Assembly (NCBI GenBank): GCA_048296855.1
Contig: CP182631.1
Direction: 5' to 3' (one strand)
Source of the DNA: Pseudocolwellia sp048296855
GTDB taxonomy: Bacteria > Pseudomonadota > Gammaproteobacteria > Enterobacterales > Alteromonadaceae
Length of the DNA stretch: 64,000 bases
This document shows positions 16,746 through 24,726 of this stretch, piece after piece. A program made the position numbers and the translations under genes. Under the pieces are notes generated by a model. The model worked only from the letters and a program-made list of their open reading frames with translations, did no database searches and was not told the origin of the DNA. Position 1 is the stretch's first letter; every line of letters starts with the position of its first letter.

Positions 16746-18131
16746 CTATTTACCTATACAGAATGATGAAAATATTTCTGTTAGTAAGTCATCATTAGTA
16801 AATTCACCTGTTATTTGGTTAAGTTCTTCTTGGCAAAACCTTAATTCTTCGGCGAGTATTTCACCTGCAACATAAGATTCAAGTTGTTCTAATCCAATTT
16901 CTAAATGATGATGTGCTTTCTCTAATGCAGATAAATGTCTACGACGAGCCATAAAGCCGCCTTCAGTACTTCCTTGGTAGCCCATAATCTCTTTTAAATG
17001 TTCTTTTAGTACATCTACACCGTCACCATTTTTAGCTGATAATGTAATGGTAGGCGTATTGTTTGGGTTTGAGTATCCTGTTTGAGCTTTACTAATGTCT
17101 GCTTTATTGCGAATAACGGTTAAACCTATTTTTTCAGGTAATTTAGCAAAAAATTCTGGCCATTGCTGTTTAGGATCCTCATCAATATTTAGTGATGAAT
17201 CCACCATAAGTAATACACGATCAGCTTGGTTGATTTCGTTCCATGCACGCTCAATACCTATTTGTTCTACTTTATCTGTGCTTTCTCGTAGTCCAGCGGT
17301 ATCAATAATATGCAATGGCATACCATCAATATGGATTTGCTCCGATAACACGTCGCGGGTTGTACCTGCTATATCTGTTACGATTGCGCTTTCTTTACCA
17401 CTAAGGGAGTTGAGTAGGCTTGATTTACCAGCATTAGGTCTACCTGCAATAACAACACGCATACCTTCTCTAATAATGGCACCTTGCTGTGCTTGTTTAC
17501 GTACATCAATTACTTGGGTAATGATACTTTTAAGCTTATCGACGACTTTTTTATCAGCGAGAAAATCAATTTCTTCCTCTGGAAAGTCTATCGCTGCTTC
17601 TACGTACATTCTTAAATGAATTGTATCTTCAACCAGTTGATTAATAAGTTTAGAGAAGTCACCTTGAAGAGAGTTAAGTGCGCATTTAGCCGCTTGTTCT
17701 GAACTTGAATTGATTAAATCAGCAATGGCTTCTGCTTGTGTTAAATCTAACTTATCGTTTAAAAATGCTTGTTCACTAAATTCACCTGGGTTTGCCATTC
17801 TGACTTTAGGCAAGGATAAAATTTCTTTGAGTAGCATATCTAATATTACAGGGCCACCGTGTCCTTGAAATTCAATAATATCTTCACCAGTAAATGAATT
17901 AGGGCCTTTAAAATATAATGCTATGCCTTGATCTAAAGTTTCACCCTTTAAGTTTTTAAATGGAAGATATTCAGCTTTTCTAAGTTCAGGTACTTTACTT
18001 AAAATAGCTTTAGCTACATTTTGTACCTCTGGACCAGATACTCTGATAATGCCAACTCCACCTCTACCTGGTGCAGTAGCTTGTGCTGCAATGGTTTCTT
18101 TGGCTAGATTAGATAAACTTAATTCACTCAT
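16746..18131 (-). CDS. mnmE: tRNA modification GTPase MnmE
   Basis: A 461-residue protein. The N-terminal tetrahydrofolate-binding domain begins TIAAQATAPGRGGVGIIRVSG. The G domain inside a helical domain has GRPNAGKSSLLN (near 225), DIAGTTRD and DTAGLRE. The C-terminal FCIGK carries the conserved cysteine (Cys458). It works with MnmG on wobble uridine modification. It sits between mioC and yidC, with the yidC terminator between it and yidC. Confidence 0.97.
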   Translation of the reverse strand: MSELSLSNLAKETIAAQATAPGRGGVGIIRVSGPEVQNVAKAILSKVPELRKAEYLPFKNLKGETLDQGIALYFKGPNSFTGEDIIEFQGHGGPVILDMLLKEILSLPKVRMANPGEFSEQAFLNDKLDLTQAEAIADLINSSSEQAAKCALNSLQGDFSKLINQLVEDTIHLRMYVEAAIDFPEEEIDFLADKKVVDKLKSIITQVIDVRKQAQQGAIIREGMRVVIAGRPNAGKSSLLNSLSGKESAIVTDIAGTTRDVLSEQIHIDGMPLHIIDTAGLRESTDKVEQIGIERAWNEINQADRVLLMVDSSLNIDEDPKQQWPEFFAKLPEKIGLTVIRNKADISKAQTGYSNPNNTPTITLSAKNGDGVDVLKEHLKEIMGYQGSTEGGFMARRRHLSALEKAHHHLEIGLEQLESYVAGEILAEELRFCQEELNQITGEFTNDDLLTEIFSSFCIGK

Positions 18132-18238
18132 TTATTACTCGATTTAACGCTTTCATTTTGTGCGTATTATAACCCTAAAGTATTTAAATATGCATGATGT
18201 GAATTATTATGTGGAAGGGGATGTAGAAATTATTGATG

Positions 18239-18264
18239 AAAAAAAGGTGACCTGAGTCACCTTT
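18239..18264 (-). terminator. Intrinsic terminator of the rpmH-rnpA-yidD-yidC operon
   Basis: A perfect 9-bp stem AAAGGTGAC/GTCACCTTT with a four-base loop (18243-18251 with 18256-18264). On the minus strand it is followed by a T run. It lies 20 bases after the yidC stop. Confidence 0.8.
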
Positions 18265-18283
18265 ATTTACTTGCTTACTAAAT

Positions 18284-19912
18284 TTATTCTTTAGCTTTCG
18301 CTTTTTCTAATCCTGAAAATATTATTTTCATTTGTGCTATTGATATTAAGTTACTTATAAACCAATAAAGCACTAAACCTGATGGGAACCATGCCATGAA
18401 TACTGAGAAGGCGACAGGCATGTATTGCATTATTTTTTGTTGCATTGGATCTTGTATTGTCATAGGTTGCATCTTTTGCATTACAAACATACTGATACCC
18501 ATAAGTACAGGTAATACGTAGTAAGGATCCATTGCTGATAAATCTTGTATCCATAACATGAAAGGTGCATGACGTAATTCAACACTTTCTAAAAATACCC
18601 AATACAAAGCTAAGAATATAGGCATTTGAATAAGTAAAGGTAAGCAACCACCAGCTGGGTTTACTTTTTCTTTACGGTACATTTCCATTGTGGCTTGAGA
18701 CATTTTTTGTCTATCATCACCAAAACGTTCTTTTAATTGAGTCATTTTAGGCGCTAAAGCACGCATTTTAGCCATAGAGGTATACTGCGCTTTTGTTAGC
18801 GGGTACATAGCACCTTTAACTATTAAGGTAATTACTATAATAGCTAAGCCCCAGTTTGATACAATAGATTGAATTTGTATTAGTAACCAGAACAATGCTT
18901 TACTGATCATCCATAAAAACCCGTAGTCAATTGTAAGATCTAAGTTTGGAGCTATTGTTTCAAGTACGTCTTGATCTTTTGGTCCTACATATAAAATAGC
19001 AGACGTTGTTGCTTGACTATTTGGTTGTATTGAAATTACAGGTGCTTTGTAGCCAATTACTGCATCTTGATTTGAAGTGTATGTAGTATAAATCTGATTT
19101 AAATCGTCTTTATTTGGTATCCATGATGATACAAAGTAATGTTCTGACATTGCAATCCAACCACCTATGGTTGAAAGAGATAACTTCTTCTCTGCTATAT
19201 CATCAAAACCATACTTTTCGTATCTTTCATCTGTTGTAGAATATGCGGCACCATTATATGTTGGCATAAGTGCTGAGCCGCTTTCTACTAACGTTGATTG
19301 TTTTAGTTGAGCATACATTTGCACACTAGCGACAGCTGCAGTGTTATTTTTAATGATGTATTCAACATTAACGCTATAGCTTGCTTTATTAAAGGTGAAG
19401 CGTTTGGTTACAGCTAATCCATCAGAGGTTACAAAGTTTAAATCAACAGCTATTGAATCTTTATCTGCTAGTTCATACGTTGTCGCTTGAGTTTGATAAA
19501 TTGGACGACCTTTAATAACACGATCTATACCTTGTTCACCAATTAATCCACTTTGTGCTACATATTTTTTTGGACCATTTTGCATTAATGTAAATGGAAT
19601 TCCATTACCTTGTTCGGTATTAAATTCTAATAATTTAGCTTCAACAATATCACCACCACGAGTATCAATTTTTATTGCTAAAACATCTGTATTTACAGAT
19701 ACAAGCTGTTTAACAGGATTAATTGATTCTTGAATTACGGCGCTATTAGTGGATGATTCGGGAATATATTCGCCGTTAGCATTTTGAATAGTATTAGTTT
19801 GTACTTGTGCTGGTTGTTCAATTACTGGGGCATTATCTTTTTGCCATTCAGTAAATAATAAATAGGTAACAACCATTAGCGCAATAAACAAAAAACTGCG
19901 TTGAGATTCCAT
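18284..19912 (-). CDS. yidC: Membrane protein insertase YidC
   Basis: A 542-residue protein of the long gram-negative type. One N-terminal membrane helix (SFLFIALMVVTYLLFTEW) is followed by a large periplasmic beta-supersandwich domain (about 60-340) and the conserved five-helix insertase core from about 350, with PAGGCLPLLIQMPIFLALYW and GLVLYWFISNLIS. It inserts membrane proteins alone or with SecYEG; the Fo c subunit, encoded nearby, is a classic substrate. It lies six bases after yidD. Confidence 0.97.
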   Translation of the reverse strand: MESQRSFLFIALMVVTYLLFTEWQKDNAPVIEQPAQVQTNTIQNANGEYIPESSTNSAVIQESINPVKQLVSVNTDVLAIKIDTRGGDIVEAKLLEFNTEQGNGIPFTLMQNGPKKYVAQSGLIGEQGIDRVIKGRPIYQTQATTYELADKDSIAVDLNFVTSDGLAVTKRFTFNKASYSVNVEYIIKNNTAAVASVQMYAQLKQSTLVESGSALMPTYNGAAYSTTDERYEKYGFDDIAEKKLSLSTIGGWIAMSEHYFVSSWIPNKDDLNQIYTTYTSNQDAVIGYKAPVISIQPNSQATTSAILYVGPKDQDVLETIAPNLDLTIDYGFLWMISKALFWLLIQIQSIVSNWGLAIIVITLIVKGAMYPLTKAQYTSMAKMRALAPKMTQLKERFGDDRQKMSQATMEMYRKEKVNPAGGCLPLLIQMPIFLALYWVFLESVELRHAPFMLWIQDLSAMDPYYVLPVLMGISMFVMQKMQPMTIQDPMQQKIMQYMPVAFSVFMAWFPSGLVLYWFISNLISIAQMKIIFSGLEKAKAKE

Positions 19913-19918
19913 AATGAA

Positions 19919-20167
19919 TTATTTCTCTTTTTTTGATAGTGGCACGGGATCAGATCCTCCCGCATTAAGTGGGTGGCATTTTAGTATACGTTTGCTCGCT
20001 AACCAACAACCTTTTAACACTCCAAAGCGATTAATTGCTTCAATAGCATAAAAAGAACATGTTGGATTAAATCTACAATTGTTGCCCAATAAAGGACTTA
20101 GCAAGCGTTGGTAAGCTTTTATTATATAAATTACTGTACTTTGTGGCGCTGAATTATTTTTCGCCAT
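19919..20167 (-). CDS. yidD: Membrane protein insertion efficiency factor YidD
   Basis: An 82-residue protein (UPF0161). It has the family core YQRLLSPLLGNNCRFNPTCS, the second cysteine segment GCWLASKRILKCHPLNAGG and the terminal DPVP. It is a small, membrane-associated amphipathic protein thought to help Sec/YidC insertion. Its start overlaps the 3' end of rnpA by 37 bases, as is typical, suggesting translational coupling. Confidence 0.95.
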   Translation of the reverse strand: MAKNNSAPQSTVIYIIKAYQRLLSPLLGNNCRFNPTCSFYAIEAINRFGVLKGCWLASKRILKCHPLNAGGSDPVPLSKKEK

Positions 20168-20490
20168 ATTTTTTCTAATTGTTGATTAATTTCTTTGTTG
20201 TCTAGTTTATCAGTACCTGATTTTACCATAACAACTATATCTATATGGGGGAGGTTGTGCTGATTTAAACGAAAACTTTCTCGAATTACTCGTTTAATTC
20301 TATTTCTTTGAACAGCTAACTTAACTCTTTTTTTAGCTATAGCTAAACCCAAACGATTAAGTTTATTAGAATTTTGGATGACAAGAATTGTTATATGACT
20401 AGAACCAAAACGTAATGGTTTAGTAAATACTGATTGGAATTGACCGGGAGTCAACAAACGTGACTCCCGATTAAATTCATAAGTAACCAT
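20131..20490 (-). CDS. rnpA: Ribonuclease P protein component RnpA
   Basis: A 119-residue basic protein (E. coli also 119). The RNR signature appears as QRNRIKRVIRESFRLN, and the N-terminal substrate-binding segment SRLLTPGQFQSVF is present. It binds the RNase P RNA and helps trim tRNA 5' leaders. It overlaps yidD at its end and follows rpmH, the near-universal order next to dnaA. Confidence 0.96.
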   Translation of the reverse strand: MVTYEFNRESRLLTPGQFQSVFTKPLRFGSSHITILVIQNSNKLNRLGLAIAKKRVKLAVQRNRIKRVIRESFRLNQHNLPHIDIVVMVKSGTDKLDNKEINQQLEKIWRKIIQRHKVQ

Positions 20491-20530
20491 GGTAGTTACT
20501 CGAACTCTATTTGATAAATCAAAAAAGAGA

Positions 20531-20665
20531 TTATGCGCTTAAGCTTGCACGGCCTTTAGCACGACGACGTGCAATAACTGCACGACCGTTCTTAGTTGCC
20601 ATACGAGCACGAAAGCCGTGGTTGCGTTTACGCTTTAATACACTAGGTTGAAATGTTCTTTTCAT
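20531..20665 (-). CDS. rpmH: 50S ribosomal protein L34
   Basis: A 44-codon gene on the minus strand: MKRTFQPSVLKRKRNHGFRA at the start and KGRASLSA at the end, highly basic and of the standard length. L34 is a component of the large ribosomal subunit. It is the first gene of the rpmH-rnpA-yidD-yidC operon and is transcribed away from dnaA. A strong promoter lies at 20741-20769. Confidence 0.97.
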   Translation of the reverse strand: MKRTFQPSVLKRKRNHGFRARMATKNGRAVIARRRAKGRASLSA

Positions 20666-20740
20666 TACGCTAATCCGTCGGTTGTTGTTGCCCTGGCAAG
20701 TCGCCTTAAAATGAGCACACTGGTCTAAAAAAGAGGCAGA

Positions 20741-20769
20741 ATTATATACAGATTAATTGTAGGCGTCAA
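20741..20769 (-). promoter_or_regulatory. Promoter of rpmH
   Basis: On the minus strand TTGACG (20764-20769) and a perfect TATAAT (20741-20746) are separated by 17 bases. This near-consensus promoter fits a ribosomal protein gene and gives an untranslated leader of roughly 70 bases. Confidence 0.75.
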
Positions 20770-21133
20770 CATGAAGTATAGGTATTTTTAAAAAGGATCC
20801 TTGACTGATCTTCAGTATAAAACTTTAAGTATCCACAGTTTCATCACATATAAACTTTTTTACTGATTAATGTTGGCTAATTCAATGTGATTATTGCGCG
20901 GTTTTAGTATCAAAATATTATTATTATTTAATTATTAATTCAATAATAATCAATTTGTTAAGTATATTTTATTGCTGTTTATTAATTTATTGTAAATGTC
21001 AATATTGAACTTGTGGATAACTACGTAGATAATGCTACTAATAGATAATAATTTTAATAGTTTTACGTCATTTTATTTTGCTCTACTTTTTATTTATAGT
21101 AAAAAAATAAACTTGGCATCTTAGGAGTTTTGG
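20770..21133. other. dnaA upstream regulatory region
   Basis: No gene is visible in this AT-rich gap. It holds one good DnaA box (TGTGGATAA, 21012-21020), one with a single mismatch (GTATCCACA, 20829-20837), two GATC sites near 20800, and an A/T-only stretch around 20915-20960. It is the dnaA control region. It lacks the GATC cluster and box number of the mnmG-mioC gap, so I do not call it the main origin. Confidence 0.55.
21005..21033 (+). promoter_or_regulatory. Putative dnaA promoter with a DnaA box in its spacer
   Basis: TTGAAC (21005-21010) and GATAAT (21028-21033) have a 17-base spacer. The DnaA box TGTGGATAA (21012-21020) fills most of that spacer, next to the -35 element. DnaA bound there would block RNA polymerase, consistent with the autorepression known for dnaA in E. 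coli. Confidence 0.5.
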
Positions 21134-22492
21134 TTGGATCAATCACATTGGCAACGTTGTCTGTCTATCTTACAAGAAGAATTGCCTGCTCAACAATTTA
21201 GTATGTGGATTCGCCCACTTCAATGCATTATAGATAACAATGTTGTAACGCTGTTTGCACCTAATCGATTTGTATTAGATTGGGTAAGAGATAAATATTT
21301 AAATCGTTTAAACGAACTTGTTGCATTAAACGATCCTACAAACCCGCCTATGTTACGCTTTGATGTGGGTAGTATTCCTGTAAATAACGCAGATCAAGTG
21401 GTGAGTAAAGTACCTACACCACAATCTAATACAGTGAAAAAATCTAAAACACCGTCTGAATCTACCTTACCTAAAACAGCAAACGTTCGCGATAAATATA
21501 CTTTCGATAATTTTGTAGAAGGTAAATCAAATCAATTAGCTAGAGCCGCAGCTTCTCAAGTAGCAGATAATCCAGGTTCAGCTTATAATCCATTATTTAT
21601 TTATGGTGGTACAGGCTTAGGTAAAACACATTTATTGCATGCTGTTGGTAATGGTATTTTAGCTAATAATCCTGATGCAAAAATAGCTTATATGCACTCT
21701 GAACGTTTTGTTCAAGATATGGTTCGTGCTTTACAAAATAATGAAATGGAAAAATTTAAGCAATTTTACCGTTCAGTTGATGCGTTATTGATTGATGATA
21801 TTCAATTTTTTGTTGGTAAAGATCGTACTCAAGAAGAGTTTTTTCATACCTTTAATGCATTACTTGAAGGTAATCAGCAAATTATTTTAACGAGTGACCG
21901 TTACCCTAAAGAAGTTGATGTTGAAGATCGACTTAAATCTCGTTTTGGTTGGGGCCTTACTATTGCAATTGAACCGCCTGAATTAGAAACGCGTGTTGCT
22001 ATATTAAAACGCAAAGCAGAAGAGAGTAATATTAATTTAGCAGACGAAGTTGCTTTTTTTATAGCTAAACGTCTTCGATCTAATGTACGTGAACTCGAAG
22101 GTGCTTTGAATAGAGTTGTGGCAAACGCTAATTTTACGGGTAGAGCTATAACAATAGACTTTGTTCGTGAGGCTTTACGTGATTTACTTGCACTTCAAGA
22201 TAAACTTGTCACAATTGATAACATACAAAGAACAGTCGCTGAATATTATAAAATTAAAGTTTCAGATTTGTTATCTAAAAGGCGTAATAGATCGGTTGCT
22301 CGTCCAAGACAAATTGCTATGGCACTTTCTAAAGAACTGACAAATCATAGCTTACCTGAGATTGGTGATGCTTTCGGCGGAAGAGATCATACAACTGTTT
22401 TACATGCATGTCGTAAAGTTAAATCTTTAAGAGAAGAAACTCATGACATAAAAGAAGATTATTCAAACTTGATAAGAACACTTTCATCTTAA
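21134..22492 (+). CDS. dnaA: Chromosomal replication initiator protein DnaA
   Basis: A 452-residue protein. Domain I (1-65) carries the DnaB-contact helices and domain II (about 80-118) is a linker. The AAA+ domain III has Walker A GGTGLGKT (158-165) and Walker B LLIDDIQF. Domain IV ends with the DnaA signature GGRDHTTVLHACRKV (from 415), which binds the TTATCCACA boxes. The start is TTG, preceded by TAGGAG; TTG probably limits expression. It is the first gene of dnaA-dnaN-recF-gyrB and diverges from rpmH. Confidence 0.98.
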   Translation: MDQSHWQRCLSILQEELPAQQFSMWIRPLQCIIDNNVVTLFAPNRFVLDWVRDKYLNRLNELVALNDPTNPPMLRFDVGSIPVNNADQVVSKVPTPQSNTVKKSKTPSESTLPKTANVRDKYTFDNFVEGKSNQLARAAASQVADNPGSAYNPLFIYGGTGLGKTHLLHAVGNGILANNPDAKIAYMHSERFVQDMVRALQNNEMEKFKQFYRSVDALLIDDIQFFVGKDRTQEEFFHTFNALLEGNQQIILTSDRYPKEVDVEDRLKSRFGWGLTIAIEPPELETRVAILKRKAEESNINLADEVAFFIAKRLRSNVRELEGALNRVVANANFTGRAITIDFVREALRDLLALQDKLVTIDNIQRTVAEYYKIKVSDLLSKRRNRSVARPRQIAMALSKELTNHSLPEIGDAFGGRDHTTVLHACRKVKSLREETHDIKEDYSNLIRTLSS

Positions 22493-22523
22493 TTAGTTAA
22501 TTAAAATTTTTATAGGTATAAAA

Positions 22524-23627
22524 ATGAAGTTTTCAATAAATAGGGAATCACTTTTAAAACCGTTGTTACTTGTTTCTGGCGCTGTTGAAAGAAAAAGTAC
22601 ATTACCCATTTTAAGTAATGTATTGTTGGAGGTTAGTGGGCAATCACTTACTCTAACAGCTACAGATTTAGAGCTTGAAATGGTTTCTTATGCTCAAATT
22701 GATAACCACGCACAAGATGCTAAAGTTACAATTCCTGCTCGAAAACTTTTAGACATTTGTAAAAGCTTACCAGATGATTCACTTTTAGAGTTCGAATTAG
22801 AAAATGAAATTATTAAAATTTCAACAGGCCGAAGTAAATATTCACTTTCCACTTTATCCGCTGATGATTTTCCAAATATTGAAGAATGGCAGGGTGATGT
22901 AGAATTTCAATTATTAAAATCAGAATTTTTGAGATTGATCGAAAGTACGCATTTTTCAATGGCTAATCAAGATGTTCGTTATTACTTAAATGGAATGTCG
23001 ATTGAAACTGAAGGTAATGAAATACGTTCTGTTGCAACAGACGGTCACCGTTTAGCAATATGTAAAATTTCAAACGACACTTTATCTTTACCTACCAGAC
23101 AAGTCATAGTACCTCGTAAAGGTATTTTAGAAATAATCAGATTACTTGATCCGTTAGAAGAAACAGTAAAAGTATTTTTAGGTTCAAATCATATTCGTAT
23201 TATTGATACAGAATTTTCATTTACGAGTAAGTTAGTTGATGGTCGTTTCCCTGATTATAGAAGAGTGTTACCACGTAATGGTGATAAAATTTTACAAACT
23301 AGCCGTGAAGAAATGAGACAAGTTTTATCTCGTGCAGCTATTCTATCTAATGAAAAATTTAGAGGCGTAAGACTTAATTTTTCAAGCACTGAACTTAAAA
23401 TTACGGCAAATAACCCTGAGCAAGAACAAGCTGAAGAAGTTGTTGAAATTGACTTTCCATTTGAAGATGTTGAAGTAGGGTTTAACGTAAGTTATGTGTT
23501 AGATGTACTTAATGCAATAAAAGATACAAATGTTAAATTTACCCTTGCTGATGCGAATAGCAGTGTAGTTATTGAAGGTGCTGATACTGGTGAAGCAACG
23601 TATGTTGTTATGCCTATGCGTTTGTAA
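22524..23627 (+). CDS. dnaN: DNA polymerase III beta sliding clamp
   Basis: A 367-residue protein (366 in E. coli) made of three clamp domains. MKFSINRESLLKPL, the segment SVATDGHRLAIC and the C-terminal TYVVMPMRL are all typical; the last forms part of the partner-binding pocket. The dimer encircles DNA and tethers polymerases and Hda. Its stop overlaps the recF start by one base (TAATG), so the two are translationally coupled. Confidence 0.98.
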   Translation: MKFSINRESLLKPLLLVSGAVERKSTLPILSNVLLEVSGQSLTLTATDLELEMVSYAQIDNHAQDAKVTIPARKLLDICKSLPDDSLLEFELENEIIKISTGRSKYSLSTLSADDFPNIEEWQGDVEFQLLKSEFLRLIESTHFSMANQDVRYYLNGMSIETEGNEIRSVATDGHRLAICKISNDTLSLPTRQVIVPRKGILEIIRLLDPLEETVKVFLGSNHIRIIDTEFSFTSKLVDGRFPDYRRVLPRNGDKILQTSREEMRQVLSRAAILSNEKFRGVRLNFSSTELKITANNPEQEQAEEVVEIDFPFEDVEVGFNVSYVLDVLNAIKDTNVKFTLADANSSVVIEGADTGEATYVVMPMRL

Positions 23628-24721
23628 TGAGTGTAGTTCGATTAATTACTAGTAATTTTCGTAATATTGAACAATGTAAAACAGATTTACATCCATATTT
23701 AAATTTTTTGATAGGTGATAATGGAAGTGGAAAAAGTAGTTTTTTAGAAGCTATTTTTTTTCTGGGGCATGGTAAATCTTTTAGAACTACAAAAGTTGAA
23801 AATTTAGTATCATTTAATCAGTCTACTTTTGTTGTTAGTGTTAAAGATGATTTAGACACACAAATAGGCATTTCTAGAAATTTTATTTCTAATCAGACAG
23901 AAATTAAAATTAACGGTGAAAGGCATAATAAACTATCTGAACTTGCCAAAAATATTGCTGTTCAGATTATTACTCCAGAAAGTTTTAAATTATTTTTTGG
24001 TGGACCTAAAGAGAGAAGACGATTTGTTGATTTAGGATTGTTTCACGTGGAACAATCATTTTCTACAGAATGGAAAGAATTTAGTCGTATACTAAAACAA
24101 AGGAATGCCTATCTAAGATCGGGTCATAATTTAGAAGGTATTAAATATTGGGATGAGGTTTTTTGTATTCATTCAAATAATGTTTCCGAATTAAGAGTTA
24201 AATATATAAACAGTTTTAAAGAAGAGTTTGCTATATGGGCTCAGTTATTATTACCCAATATATATAAGAATATAGAAATACAATATTTTCAGGGTTGGAG
24301 ACAAAATACTAAACTTGAAGATGTTTTACAAAGTAATCGTACACGTGAAATTGCACTAGGATATTCAATTTCAGGAACTCATAAGTTTGATGTACGTTTT
24401 CTTATGCAAAAACAACCAATAGAAAATCAACTTTCTAGAGGACAACAAAAGTTGTTTTTACTCGCTTTAACTTTTGCTCAAGCAAAACTTATAGAAAAAG
24501 TAAAACGAGTAAAACCAATTTTATTGATAGATGATGTTGGGGCAGAGCTAGATTCTCAATCAAGAACTGTTTTGAACGAAGCCATCAATCAACTAAATTG
24601 CCAAGTAATTATTACAGCAATAGATAAAGTCGCGATTGAACCTTTGGTTCCTGATGACCTTAATTACAAAATGTTTCACGTGAAACATGGTAAAATTTTT
24701 GAAATGAGTGAAATAGGCTAA
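23627..24721 (+). CDS. recF: DNA replication and repair protein RecF
   Basis: A 364-residue SMC-like ATPase (357 in E. coli). Walker A is GDNGSGKSS (30-38), the ABC-type signature region is QLSRGQQKLFLLAL, and Walker B is PILLIDDVGAELD. It loads RecA at gaps together with RecO and RecR. Two parS sites are embedded in its coding sequence (24039-24054 and 24673-24688), where they encode FHVE and FHVK. It ends five bases before gyrB. Confidence 0.97.
   Translation: MSVVRLITSNFRNIEQCKTDLHPYLNFLIGDNGSGKSSFLEAIFFLGHGKSFRTTKVENLVSFNQSTFVVSVKDDLDTQIGISRNFISNQTEIKINGERHNKLSELAKNIAVQIITPESFKLFFGGPKERRRFVDLGLFHVEQSFSTEWKEFSRILKQRNAYLRSGHNLEGIKYWDEVFCIHSNNVSELRVKYINSFKEEFAIWAQLLLPNIYKNIEIQYFQGWRQNTKLEDVLQSNRTREIALGYSISGTHKFDVRFLMQKQPIENQLSRGQQKLFLLALTFAQAKLIEKVKRVKPILLIDDVGAELDSQSRTVLNEAINQLNCQVIITAIDKVAIEPLVPDDLNYKMFHVKHGKIFEMSEIG
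24039..24054. other. parS: parS centromere site 1 (inside recF)
   Basis: TGTTTCACGTGGAACA matches the conserved bacterial parS palindrome (consensus close to TGTTNCACGTGNAACA). It lies about 12 kb from parAB and close to oriC, where ParB sites cluster in most bacteria. Confidence 0.85.
24673..24688. other. parS: parS centromere site 2 (inside recF)
   Basis: TGTTTCACGTGAAACA is a perfect 16-base palindrome and a perfect parS consensus. It lies 634 bases after site 1, near the 3' end of recF. Confidence 0.9.
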
Positions 24722-24726
24722 TAGCT

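Noticed and set aside
20770..21133. The rpmH-dnaA gap as the chromosomal origin
   Set aside because: It has DnaA boxes and AT-rich DNA, but only about two GATC sites and no GATCT-led repeats; the mnmG-mioC gap fits the enteric-type origin much better. The boxes here are explained by dnaA autoregulation.
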